A DNA stretch of 59,748 nucleotides from Phycisphaerales bacterium (GTDB lineage Bacteria; Planctomycetota; Phycisphaerae; Phycisphaerales; SM1A02): the NCBI GenBank assembly GCA_022446885.1, contig JAKVBU010000021.1, positions 1 through 59,748 on the forward strand, given 5' to 3'. This document shows, in pieces, positions 50,345-58,662 of the stretch. Each line of letters starts with the position of its first letter. Position 1 is the stretch's first letter. The notes under the pieces are model-generated. The model was not told where the DNA came from, did not search any database, and saw only the letters and a program-made list of their open reading frames with translations. Both the position numbers and the translations under genes were made by a program.

Positions 50345-51385
50345 CTAGACGAGGGCTGAATCGCGCTTGCGAGCCTCACTCAATCGAATGGCGAGTTCGA
50401 TCGCTCGGCACATCGACCCATGGTCGGCCACGCCCTTGCCAGCGATGTCGAAGGCGGTTCCGTGATCTGGGCTGGTGCGAACAATGGGCAGGCCGACCGT
50501 CCAATTCACCGCAGCAGAATCGCTGAGCAATTTGAGCGGGATCAGCCCCTGATCGTGATACATGGCTACCACCATGTCCCACCTGCCTGCCGCGGCATCC
50601 CGGAAGATCGTGTCGGCGGGGAAGGGCCCCGAGGCATCGATGCCGCGCTCACGGGCCATCGAAATCGCCGGCGCAATCACCCGCGTCTCTTCGTCACCTA
50701 TTCGGCCACCCTCACCGGCATGCGGATTCAAACCGCACACCGCAATACGAGGCCGCTCCATGCCCAACTCAAGGCAGGCCGCATGGCCCAGATCGATGGG
50801 TTCGAAGACTCGGCCGATAGTCAGCAGATTGCGAAGGTCCATCAAGGGCACATGCACTGTGGCCAGTGCAACTCGAAGCCGGGGCGACTCGAACACCATG
50901 CAAGCTCGGCGAGCTCGCGTGCGCGCTGCCAGCAATTCTGTGTGACCAGGCCAGGTGTACCCAGCCAGCCCCCACGACGCCTTGCAAATTGGGGCGGTAA
51001 CGATGGCATCGGTTCGCCTTGGGTCGTCTGGGGCTCGCATGGCATCGGCGATGGCCGACTCGACCCACTGCTTCGAGGCCAACCCCGCCTGCTTGGAGGG
51101 CATGGCATCCATCGGGGCCATGTCGGCGTATTGGGCGTCATGCAGCACGATCACGTCATCGGGAGGGGGCTCCGATGCGCAGGCGGGCACGCTGGTCCAT
51201 GAGGCATCGATGCCGCAGCGCTGCTGGGCCCAAGCAAGGGCATCCGGGCACCCATGTACGCAGAACCTCGCTCGCAGGCGAAGGTCATGCTCGGCCAGAC
51301 AGCGGGCGATCAACTCCGGGCCGATGCCCCCTGGATCACCCATCGTCAGGCCAATGCGGGGGCGTATGTCGCGAGGTGAGACCAT
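50345..51385 (-). CDS. pdxA: 4-hydroxythreonine-4-phosphate dehydrogenase
   Basis: PdxA (346 residues) oxidises 4-phosphohydroxy-L-threonine in the deoxyxylulose-5-phosphate-dependent pyridoxal phosphate pathway. Family motifs: IGLTMGDPGGIGPELI at the N-terminus, TAPICKASW, PGHTELLA, NPHAGEGGRIGDEE (metal-binding His), MYHDQGLIPLK (metal-binding His) and SPDHGTAFDIAGKG (third His). Length is normal. The ATG at 51385 is 6 bases after TAGAAT and has no Shine-Dalgarno. The gene is divergent from that at 51418 and upstream of glyQS. Confidence 0.95.
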   Translation of the reverse strand: MVSPRDIRPRIGLTMGDPGGIGPELIARCLAEHDLRLRARFCVHGCPDALAWAQQRCGIDASWTSVPACASEPPPDDVIVLHDAQYADMAPMDAMPSKQAGLASKQWVESAIADAMRAPDDPRRTDAIVTAPICKASWGLAGYTWPGHTELLAARTRARRACMVFESPRLRVALATVHVPLMDLRNLLTIGRVFEPIDLGHAACLELGMERPRIAVCGLNPHAGEGGRIGDEETRVIAPAISMARERGIDASGPFPADTIFRDAAAGRWDMVVAMYHDQGLIPLKLLSDSAAVNWTVGLPIVRTSPDHGTAFDIAGKGVADHGSMCRAIELAIRLSEARKRDSALV

Positions 51386-51390
51386 CGACG

Positions 51391-51397
51391 TATTCTA
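51391..51397. promoter_or_regulatory. Shared divergent -10 box (TATTCTA) of pdxA and the unknown gene at 51418
   Basis: Read on the minus strand it gives TAGAAT 6 bases before the pdxA ATG; read on the plus strand it gives TATTCT. It overlaps the in-frame ATG at 51397, which speaks against that codon and for ATG 51418 as the start of the plus-strand gene. Confidence 0.4.
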
Positions 51398-51417
51398 TGG
51401 CCGATGGTCGTCCTGGC

Positions 51418-52059
51418 ATGACTGAAGCACAACAACCAGAACACACCCACGACGAGCGAGCCAGGGCGGCAGCAGACAGTTTGCGCAGCGGCGCAGCATC
51501 CACCATCGAAGAGGCCATCGCCCTCCTGCCCCCGGGGCCACCACCACCGGCAGGGCTCATTCGCCGACATCTGGAGGCTATGGATCAGGCTTCCAAGGGG
51601 CTGGGTGACTGGTGGCGTGAGCGCCTTGAGGCACTTGAAGCCCTCACGCAGTTGCTCGACACAATTGCCTTCCTATTGCCTGAGTCCACGATCCTGCTCA
51701 CGGGCCGCACCGCCCAGGGCCATGTGGACGGCCTGAGCGCTGCCCGCGTCAGGGTGATCGGTGTCGAGGCGCCACATCTGGTCGATGCCCTGGAGCAGCA
51801 CGGTTTCAGGCCACCTGACGTGAGTGCGCAGCGAACCTCACTTGGCTCGATGCCCGTGGTCCACCTGTTCGATCATCTGGGGCACCAGGTTGACTGCCTC
51901 GTGCTGCCCGATGTGCCACAGGCCCACGACGGCGTCAATCTCGTAGACGGTGGTCGAGTTTCCGTGCTTGCGATGGAGCGATTTGAAGCCATCGTCGAAG
52001 CAGCGAGGCGGACCACATCGCAATTCTCGCCGCAATCGCCACCTCGAGCGGGCGATTAG
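51418..52059 (+). CDS. Protein of unknown function, nucleotidyltransferase-like
   Basis: This is a 213-residue soluble protein. A helical N-terminal half (residues 10-85, RARAAADSLRSGAASTIEEAIALLPPG...) is followed by an alpha/beta part with ILLTGRTAQGHVDGLSAARVRVIGVEAPHLVDALEQHGF and a C-terminal VVHLFDHLGHQVDCLVLPD. This latter pattern recalls nucleotidyltransferase-superfamily proteins (strand-loop with G-[RS] and a later Asp-x-Leu), but the catalytic Asp pair is not clear. The start could also be ATG 51397. Its stop lies 6 bases before the convergent S1 gene. No family is assigned with confidence. Confidence 0.6.
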   Translation: MTEAQQPEHTHDERARAAADSLRSGAASTIEEAIALLPPGPPPPAGLIRRHLEAMDQASKGLGDWWRERLEALEALTQLLDTIAFLLPESTILLTGRTAQGHVDGLSAARVRVIGVEAPHLVDALEQHGFRPPDVSAQRTSLGSMPVVHLFDHLGHQVDCLVLPDVPQAHDGVNLVDGGRVSVLAMERFEAIVEAARRTTSQFSPQSPPRAGD

Positions 52060-52065
52060 TGGGGA

Positions 52066-53259
52066 TCAGCCCAGCCCACCCTTGAGCTGCCCGCCGAACT
52101 TCTCCCGCAGTTTGCGCATGGCCGGATCTTCTTCCCGGCTGGAGGCGGCAGCGTCGCTGCTCTGGGCCCGCTTCATGGACAAGCTGATGCGCTGCTGCCC
52201 CGGATCGACGCCCAGCACCTGCACCTGAACGACCTGGCCCACCTTCACGATCTGCGAGGGCTTGTGCACGCGTTCGTGGGCCATCTCGGAGATGTGCACC
52301 AGACCTTCGACGCCCGGGGCCACCTCGACGAACGCCCCGAAGGCCTCGAGCCGAGTGACAGGGCCTGACACCATCGAGCCCTCCGACAGGTCGGTAGCCG
52401 CCGAGGTGAAGGGATCGCTCGCCAGTTGCTTCATGCCAAGAGACACACGCACCGGGTCGCGGTCGGTCTCAATACCCAGCACCTGCACCCGCACGGCATC
52501 TCCGGCCTTGACGACATCTTCAACCTTGCGCACCCGCTCCCAGGAGAGGTCGCTGATGTGCACCAGCCCGTCTACACCGCCGACATCTACAAAGGCGCCG
52601 AAGTCCTTGACGCTGGTGACCGTGCCATCAACCACGTCGCCCACGCTCAGTGCCGCGAGCGTTTCGCCGCGTTCCTGCTCCCGCAGCGCCTGCATCGCCT
52701 TGCGGCGAGAGAGCACCAGCCGACCTTTGCTCCGATCGAGTTCGATCACCTCGCAGGGCAGCTTCTGGCCAATGAACACATCGAGGTCTTCAATGTGCCG
52801 CAGGTCCACCTGGCCTGCGGGCATGAAGGCCTTGTGGCCCGAGACATCCAGTTCCAGCCCGCCCTTGTTGGAGCCGGTGCACATGGCCTCGATCACCTGC
52901 CCCTCGCCGATGTCCTGCCAGCGAGCTTTGGCGATGGCGCCGCGGCGTGACAAAATAAGGACGCCATCTTCGGGGTCGGTTCGCTCGACGGTAAAGGTGT
53001 CTGTTGTGCCGATGGCGGGCTCGTCTTTGAACTGCGAACGGGCGCACACGCCAGTGAGGCGGGGGCCGAACTCCACGAGCACCTCGTCTCCACGAATCAA
53101 CACGATGGTGCCGGTACGTTCGCTGCGAGTGCCCGATGACACCTCAGGGCCGTCATCGAGCATGTCATCGATGCGACCATCGCCCAGCGCGGCGTTGATC
53201 TCGGCTTCAAGCGCGGCATCGAGAGAAGAAGGCGGCTGGCCATGATCGGCATTGCTCAT
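52066..53259 (-). CDS. S1 RNA-binding domain protein with four S1 repeats (ribosomal protein S1-like)
   Basis: The 397-residue protein has an acidic N-terminal 50 residues and then four OB-type S1 domains. The third (GDVVDGTVTSVKDFGAFVDVGGVDGLVHISDLSWERV) and fourth (GSMVSGPVTRLEAFGAFVEVAPGVEGLVHISEMAHERV) are canonical; the first two are diverged, as in ribosomal protein S1. The end is basic (MRKLREKFGGQLKGGLG). In S1 the domains hold mRNA on the 30S subunit. The ATG at 53259 overlaps the mtaB stop (ATGA) and has AAGGA 9-10 bases upstream. Whether this is the main ribosomal S1 or a second S1 protein cannot be decided from this window. Confidence 0.88.
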   Translation of the reverse strand: MSNADHGQPPSSLDAALEAEINAALGDGRIDDMLDDGPEVSSGTRSERTGTIVLIRGDEVLVEFGPRLTGVCARSQFKDEPAIGTTDTFTVERTDPEDGVLILSRRGAIAKARWQDIGEGQVIEAMCTGSNKGGLELDVSGHKAFMPAGQVDLRHIEDLDVFIGQKLPCEVIELDRSKGRLVLSRRKAMQALREQERGETLAALSVGDVVDGTVTSVKDFGAFVDVGGVDGLVHISDLSWERVRKVEDVVKAGDAVRVQVLGIETDRDPVRVSLGMKQLASDPFTSAATDLSEGSMVSGPVTRLEAFGAFVEVAPGVEGLVHISEMAHERVHKPSQIVKVGQVVQVQVLGVDPGQQRISLSMKRAQSSDAAASSREEDPAMRKLREKFGGQLKGGLG

Positions 53260-54737
53260 GCGGGGCATCCTTGAGGCAGTTGTGGCAAGGCCACAGCGGG
53301 GGTCTCCGCGTGCACCTGCCCGAGCAGCACATCATCGTGGATTTCTTCAGCGTGTGCCTGCACCAATTGGCCGGTTTGCAGATGGGCCCCATCAATCGAC
53401 ACGAGGGCATATTGATCGCAGCGGCCCAGCCATCGCCCGGGTCTGGCGGCATCGGCCTGCTCGATAATGACCCGCAGCCCCCGGCCCAGCAGCCGACGCT
53501 GGAACCGCGCTCGCAGCCCGCCGGGGCGAGTCTCCAACTCAATCAGGGCCCGCACCCGCTGGCGGGCCGTGGCCCCATCCACGGCCTGATCTCGCCAGCG
53601 TGCCGCGGCCGTGCCCGGCCGCGGGCTGTAGGGGAACACATGCATGTGGAAGAAGCCAGCTTCCAACGCCATGGCAACGGTGGCCGCATGGTCAGCAGGG
53701 GTCTCTCCAGGAAAGCCGCAGATGACATCGGTCGTCAGGGCCACATCATCGCCCAGTCGCTCACGCACCATGGCCAGCATGTCCCGGTAGTCATCGGCCC
53801 CGTACTGGCGATTCATTCGCCGCAGCACCCGGTCTGAGCCGCTCTGCAAGGGCAGATGCAGATGGGGCACGATGACACCGTCGTTGGCCGACATGGCATC
53901 GAGCAGCGGTTCGTCTACATCGCCGGGCTCCATGGAAGAGAGCCGCAATCGCTTCAGCCCCGGAATCTGGGCCACCGTATCCATCAGGTCAGCGAGGGGA
54001 GACCCACTTGAGGGGGACTGCCGCCGGCGCAGCGCCGTCTCATGCCCCCAGGCCCCGATGAAGATGCCGGTGAGGACAACTTCCACGTGGCCTGCATCCA
54101 CAAGCTGCCGCACTTCTTCGACAACCTGTTCAATTGTCTTGGACCTCAGCGTGGGCCGCAGCCGGGGAATGATGCAGAACGTGCAGTGGGCATCGCACCC
54201 ATCTTGAATCTTCACTTCAGCCCGAACATGGCCGCCTGCGGCAGGCGGCGGGGCCGTTGAGCCCATTGGGAGCACCCGCAGCGATCGAGCCCTTGCCGGC
54301 GCCTGTTCCTGGGCCTGTGTTTGTGCCTGTTTTTGTGCCGGAGTCTGTACCTGTGATTGCCCCTCCAGCCATGCCTCCACACGGTGGGCGAAACGCTCGG
54401 GCAAGGTGGCGTCTCCCGCATGCCCGATGAGATTGGCCTCACCGCCAGCGGCATCGGCGTTTCGGGCACGGTCTGGATCGGCCGCCAAGCAGCCCGTGAC
54501 GATCACCAGCGGCGATGGCCCGCTGCCTCCCCCAGTTCGTCTGGCAGCCCGCCGGGCGGCATTTCGGCTCTTGGCCGCGGCCCGGGTGGTGACGGCGCAA
54601 CTATGGATCACCTCCACATGAGCCCCCCCGGGGCCCGAGGCAGGGCGCAGGCCTCGATCGAGCAGCACCTGCTCCAGCGCGCGGGCTTCGGCGTGATTCA
54701 CACGGCAGCCAAGGGTTGAAATCCGGTAGGTCAACAT
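53256..54737 (-). CDS. mtaB: tRNA-t6A37 methylthiotransferase (MtaB-type) with Gln/Ala insert
   Basis: This 493-residue radical SAM enzyme adds a methylthio group to t6A37 of tRNAs reading ANN codons. The N-terminal MTTase domain has C11, C47 and C83 (STLGCRVNHAE, IHSCAVT, VTGCLA) for the auxiliary cluster. The radical SAM cluster Cys are C181, C185, C188 (GCDAHCTFC). Later come HLHLPLQSGSDRVLRRMNRQY and DVICGFPGETPAD, and a C-terminal TRAM-like part (GRGLRVIIEQ...LVQAHAEEI). Residues 127-150 are a Gln/Ala repeat between the first two domains. The start MLTYRISTLGCRVN at 54737 matches the family. Confidence 0.9.
   Translation of the reverse strand: MLTYRISTLGCRVNHAEARALEQVLLDRGLRPASGPGGAHVEVIHSCAVTTRAAAKSRNAARRAARRTGGGSGPSPLVIVTGCLAADPDRARNADAAGGEANLIGHAGDATLPERFAHRVEAWLEGQSQVQTPAQKQAQTQAQEQAPARARSLRVLPMGSTAPPPAAGGHVRAEVKIQDGCDAHCTFCIIPRLRPTLRSKTIEQVVEEVRQLVDAGHVEVVLTGIFIGAWGHETALRRRQSPSSGSPLADLMDTVAQIPGLKRLRLSSMEPGDVDEPLLDAMSANDGVIVPHLHLPLQSGSDRVLRRMNRQYGADDYRDMLAMVRERLGDDVALTTDVICGFPGETPADHAATVAMALEAGFFHMHVFPYSPRPGTAAARWRDQAVDGATARQRVRALIELETRPGGLRARFQRRLLGRGLRVIIEQADAARPGRWLGRCDQYALVSIDGAHLQTGQLVQAHAEEIHDDVLLGQVHAETPAVALPQLPQGCPA
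54288..54359. repeat. Degenerate hexanucleotide repeat encoding the MtaB Gln-rich insert
   Basis: Units close to CTGGGC/CTGTGT/TTGTGC recur every 6 bases on the plus strand; on the coding strand they give CAG/GCx codons for alternating Gln and Ala/Thr (residues 127-150). Family members have no insert at this point that I know of. Confidence 0.6.
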
Positions 54738-54844
54738 CGGGGGCACCCAGCGGGTCAGTTTAGCCCTGCTCCCATGCTCGTCCACGTCGGCTCTTCGCAT
54801 CCAAGAGCGGCTTGCACACGTACCTCCAATGAGGTCCCGCTCTG

Positions 54845-54850
54845 TATAGT
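54845..54850 (+). promoter_or_regulatory. Candidate -10 box (TATAGT) of the PilM operon
   Basis: TATAGT, the best -10 match in the divergent mtaB/pilM gap, lies 85 bases before the pilM start, which itself has GGAG 6 bases upstream. No good -35 is present at 16-18 bases. Confidence 0.35.
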
Positions 54851-54935
54851 TCACAGCCACCTCGTGCATGATGTTCCTCGGGCTCGGCCGTGTGCGCCGC
54901 CCGGCGGGTACATCTCGGATCGGTTTGGAGTCTGC

Positions 54936-57017
54936 ATGGCATCTGGATCCAGTTCATTGGGCGGCAAGGCCGCCTGGGGTATTGAAATCGGCGCCTTCGC
55001 CATCAAGGCGTTGCGTCTGGAAGCAGATCCCGGTGGCGTACGGGTTTCAGACTTCGCCGTCATTCCCCACAAGCGAGTGCTGTCGACGCCTGATCTGGAT
55101 GCCGACGAGCTCATTCGGCTGAGTTTGGGTCAGCTCATCAGCCAGAAACGTCTTGAGGGCGAGCATCTGGTGATGTCGGTGCCGGGGCACTCATCATTCG
55201 CCCGTTTCGCCAAGCTACCGCCGGTTGAGCCCAAGAAGATTCCCGACATCGTCCGCTTCGAAGCGGTGCAGCAGATTCCATTTCCCATCGAGGAAGTCGA
55301 GTGGGACTACCAGACCTTCATGGACGAAGGCTCGCCCGAAGTCGAGGTTGGCCTGTTTGCGGTTACCAAGGACAAGGTCCGCGAGATGCTGGGCATTTGG
55401 AGTGAGGTCGGGCTGAGCCCGGAAGTGCTCACGCTCAGTCCGGTAGCGCTCTTCAACGGGATGCACTTCGATCGGTCCCTGCGAGAACACCCCGCACCGG
55501 TGGCGTTTGTCGATATCGGCACCATGGCGGCCGACGTGGTCATCGCCGAGGGCGATCGATGCTGGATCCGCACCTTCCCATTGGGCGGCCATCACTTCAC
55601 ATCCGCAATCGCCGAGGCATTCAAACTCTCATATGCCAAGGCGGAGCGGCTCAAGCAGGAAGCCGCCACCAGTAAGTACGCCAAGCAGATCATGCAGGCG
55701 ATGCGGCCGGTCTTCGCTGACTTGCTGCAAGACTTGCAGCGATCATTGGGGTACTTCAATGCCAGCCGGCCGGGCGTCTCGCTCAGCGGCATGGTCGGGG
55801 TGGGATCAACGTTCCGCATTCCCGGCCTTCGGAAGTTCATCGGGCAACAGTTGCAGATCGACGTGCAGCGACTGGATGAGTTCCGCCGCATCGCCGTCGA
55901 AGGCCGCGAGGCGGCGGCATTTTCCGAACAGGTTGTTTCGCTGGGCACGGCTTACGGGCTGGCGATGCAGGGTTTGGGCGAGGTGTCATTGGACGCCAAT
56001 CTGGTGCCCATGGGTATTCGCCGAGACCAATTGTGGCGTCGCAAGACAAAGTGGTTCGTGGCGGCGGCGGCGTTGGCAGTTGCGGCAGGCGGCGTGACAT
56101 TCATTCGAACCGCCATGGACTCGGCAGCCCTTGATGTCGAGCCGCCACAGGTGAGCCAGACGCTTGCCGCAGCCAAGGCCAACGTCAACCAGCTCACGAA
56201 TGCAACGGGCCAATTCAGACAGAATGCTCTGGCGCCAAAACTGCTCGAGATGCTCGATCACCGCGACGTCTGGCCCCTGCTGGTGAGTGACGTGGCCACG
56301 GCACTTCGATCTGCCAACCCACAGAGCGAGCTCATCGGCTCCGATGTCGAAGCCGTGCAGCATGTAGATCCTGAGTCTCGGCGGCTCATTGAATTGGCCG
56401 GGCTTTCTGGGGCTTACACCGGTGCCGCTGATGGCGGCGGTAGCGCCGGCGGTGGCATGCCCCCCGGCATGGGCCCGGGCGCCGCACCGGGAGGGATGCC
56501 CGGCGGGCCAGGCCAAGGTGGCGGGGGCGGCGCAGCACAGGTCTTGGGCACGATCGATGTCACGATTCAACTGGAGTTGACCCACGCCAATCCTGTGGGC
56601 TTCGTCAACGACACGGTTGTCAAGTGGCTCAAGGACAACGCCAAACGTCCGGGCTTGCCCTACCGAATCACTGATGTGAAGACCGACCGCACTCAACTCG
56701 CTGAAGCAGTGCGCCCTGGCGGTGCAGGTAGCTCCGGCAATAGTGGCTCCGGCGGTGGCTTTGGGCCCCCCGGCGGTGGTGGGCCTGGCGGTGGAGGCGG
56801 CGGCTTTGGCCCCGGCGGCGGTGGCGCAGGCGGCGGCGGCTTTGGCCCCGGTGGCGGTGGCAATGGTGGCGGGGGCGGTCAAGGCCGCTCCAGCGGAGGC
56901 GATATTGACGGCACACTGCCTGAAGGGGCGGACCCATATCCGCCGGGCACGACGATCTATCAATTGCCCGTGACGTTCACGGTTGAGTTGATCACGCCCA
57001 CGGGAGGTGCGGCATGA
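54936..57017 (+). CDS. pilM: PilM-like assembly protein fused to a membrane-anchored PilN-like domain
   Basis: The protein has 693 residues. The first ~365 are a complete PilM actin-like domain: AAWGIEIGAFAIKALRL (phosphate loop 1), VMSVPGHSSFARFAKLPPVEPKKIPDIVRFEAVQQIPFPIEEVEWDYQ, VAFVDIGTMAADVVIAEG (phosphate loop 2) and GMVGVGSTFRIPGLRKFI. One helix follows (about 373-390, WFVAAAALAVAAGGVTFI), then a periplasmic part with long glycine tracts (about 500-530 and 590-650; FGPGGGG units) and a final beta strand region. In type IV pilus systems PilM and PilN are separate proteins; here they are one chain. GGAG is 6 bases before the ATG. The next gene overlaps by four bases. Confidence 0.85.
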   Translation: MASGSSSLGGKAAWGIEIGAFAIKALRLEADPGGVRVSDFAVIPHKRVLSTPDLDADELIRLSLGQLISQKRLEGEHLVMSVPGHSSFARFAKLPPVEPKKIPDIVRFEAVQQIPFPIEEVEWDYQTFMDEGSPEVEVGLFAVTKDKVREMLGIWSEVGLSPEVLTLSPVALFNGMHFDRSLREHPAPVAFVDIGTMAADVVIAEGDRCWIRTFPLGGHHFTSAIAEAFKLSYAKAERLKQEAATSKYAKQIMQAMRPVFADLLQDLQRSLGYFNASRPGVSLSGMVGVGSTFRIPGLRKFIGQQLQIDVQRLDEFRRIAVEGREAAAFSEQVVSLGTAYGLAMQGLGEVSLDANLVPMGIRRDQLWRRKTKWFVAAAALAVAAGGVTFIRTAMDSAALDVEPPQVSQTLAAAKANVNQLTNATGQFRQNALAPKLLEMLDHRDVWPLLVSDVATALRSANPQSELIGSDVEAVQHVDPESRRLIELAGLSGAYTGAADGGGSAGGGMPPGMGPGAAPGGMPGGPGQGGGGGAAQVLGTIDVTIQLELTHANPVGFVNDTVVKWLKDNAKRPGLPYRITDVKTDRTQLAEAVRPGGAGSSGNSGSGGGFGPPGGGGPGGGGGGFGPGGGGAGGGGFGPGGGGNGGGGGQGRSSGGDIDGTLPEGADPYPPGTTIYQLPVTFTVELITPTGGAA
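56736..56895 (+). repeat. Glycine-tract repeats (GFGPGGGG) in the pilM gene
   Basis: GGCTTTGGCCCCGGCGGCGGTGGC-type units occur about three times with shorter GGTGGCGG spacers. The same unit, GFGPGGGG, occurs twice more at the end of the third gene of this operon. Confidence 0.7.
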
Positions 57018-58621
57018 ACGGACAAGCCATCGGTCGTTGGATGAAGTCCAATCTGGTCATCGTCGTTTGCATCGTTGTGATCATCGGTGCCCCTGTCGGG
57101 CTGTGGTTTGTTTCATCGGGCTGGTCCGCTGAACTGCAATCCAACGTGAAGAAGCGTGGGGGCAAACTTGACCAACTGGCGTCAGCAGGCAAGGCCCAGT
57201 TCTCGTGGCCCGGCTCAAACGAGTCTTCCAGCGTGATTGTCACACCGACACTGGTGGACGCATTCAAGTCACACGCCGAGTTGCTCAAGTCGCAGGCCGA
57301 TGACGTGGTTGTGCAGGCCAATGCTCGCAACCAAGCAGGCTTTGAGAACCACTTCACGGTGCTATTGCCCTTCCCCAAGCCAAAGTCAGTACCCGGGTGG
57401 GACACCATGAAGATTCAGGAGCGGGAAGATGCATGGAAGGGGGTTTCCGAGGCTGACAGGCAAGAGGCGCTCTATCAAGCGCTGCAGGTTCACCCGCAAG
57501 GCATCCACGAGCAACTCCTGAAGCTGTACGAGCATCTGCTGCACGAGACCCTCAACGCGGGCTCGCCGCCTGATCCGGCCGACATCAAGGTGCGGCTGGA
57601 CTCGGTTCGAGATGCATTGACCGATGGTGGGGCAACCTTGCAGTCACTCGATGAACAGGAACGCACGGATCTCGAGCGCAAACTCGGCGATGAGCGAATG
57701 GCCATGTATCGGGAGCGTGCCGAGGGCATCGGCGTCTATCTGACGCTGCAGACGCTCGCGCCCCCGTCATTTGTCTCTACGGATGTGCCTGACCAGGAAG
57801 AGATCACCAATTGGCTGTGGCGTTACTGGGTGCTGCAGCGGGTGGCGCAGGGGATTCAGGCAGCCAACGACACAGGTTCCGGGGCTGGAATGACATCCGA
57901 GGTGGTGGCGGCGATCAAGCGAATTGACCGTATCGACATCAGAGGGCTCATGTCTCTGGAGACGCCCGCAGCAGCCGACCGAGCATTCGCCAAAGGTGGT
58001 GGGGGTGGCGATGGCAGAGGTGGAGGGAATAACCCGCCAGGTGGTGGCCCCCCCGGCGGCGGTCCTCCCGGTGGTGGCCCGCCCGGTATTCCCCCAGGTG
58101 GTCCGCCTAGTGGCCCGCCCGGAGGTGGGCCAGGCGGTGGCGGCCCCGGTGGCGGGTTCGGAGGTGCGCCTACCGGGCCAACAGCGCCAGAGCCCGGAAA
58201 GACCGATCGCACCAAGTCGATCACAGGGCGAGTCAGTAACCAGCTCTATGACGTGGTGCTGGTAGACCTCGACATGATCGTTGCGACCGATCGCATCGAT
58301 CAGGTGTTGCGAGGGTTCTCGCGCCCGGTCGAGACGGCCGTGCTGGATGTCGTCATTCAGCCCGCTGATGCATTCGCCGCCCTGCAACAGGGGTTCTACT
58401 ACGGCACCGGGTCGGTCAGCCGGCTGGTGCTCACCATCGAGACGATCTGGCTGCGGGAGTGGACACAGGTTCACTTGCCCGACAGCGTTCGCAATGAAAT
58501 GGGCTTCCCAGCCCGACAGATGCAGGCTCAGGACTCTGGAATGCCTGGGCAGGGCCCTCCCGGAATGCCACGGCCACCAGGTGGCCCGCCGCGTGGGGGC
58601 CCGGGGCACCCGGGTCGATAA
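57014..58621 (+). CDS. Membrane-anchored protein with glycine/proline-rich linker, PilM operon gene 2
   Basis: The protein has 535 residues. A short cytoplasmic N-terminus is followed by one helix (about 13-34, NLVIVVCIVVIIGAPVGLWFV). A helical, mostly hydrophilic periplasmic domain (about 35-330; several coiled-coil-like stretches such as DRQEALYQALQVHPQGIHEQLLKLYEHLLHETL) comes next. A ~65-residue GGGPPGGGPPGG linker leads to a compact alpha/beta domain (about 395-490, YDVVLVDLDMIVATDRIDQVLRGFSRPVETAVLDVVIQPADAF) and another Pro/Gly tail. Topology and position after PilM-PilN suggest a PilO/GspM-like partner, but no recognised signature is present. Four-base overlap with pilM. Confidence 0.7.
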   Translation: MNGQAIGRWMKSNLVIVVCIVVIIGAPVGLWFVSSGWSAELQSNVKKRGGKLDQLASAGKAQFSWPGSNESSSVIVTPTLVDAFKSHAELLKSQADDVVVQANARNQAGFENHFTVLLPFPKPKSVPGWDTMKIQEREDAWKGVSEADRQEALYQALQVHPQGIHEQLLKLYEHLLHETLNAGSPPDPADIKVRLDSVRDALTDGGATLQSLDEQERTDLERKLGDERMAMYRERAEGIGVYLTLQTLAPPSFVSTDVPDQEEITNWLWRYWVLQRVAQGIQAANDTGSGAGMTSEVVAAIKRIDRIDIRGLMSLETPAAADRAFAKGGGGGDGRGGGNNPPGGGPPGGGPPGGGPPGIPPGGPPSGPPGGGPGGGGPGGGFGGAPTGPTAPEPGKTDRTKSITGRVSNQLYDVVLVDLDMIVATDRIDQVLRGFSRPVETAVLDVVIQPADAFAALQQGFYYGTGSVSRLVLTIETIWLREWTQVHLPDSVRNEMGFPARQMQAQDSGMPGQGPPGMPRPPGGPPRGGPGHPGR

Positions 58622-58662
58622 GTCCATCCTGATCAACGAACGAGACGAGCACAGCACGCACC

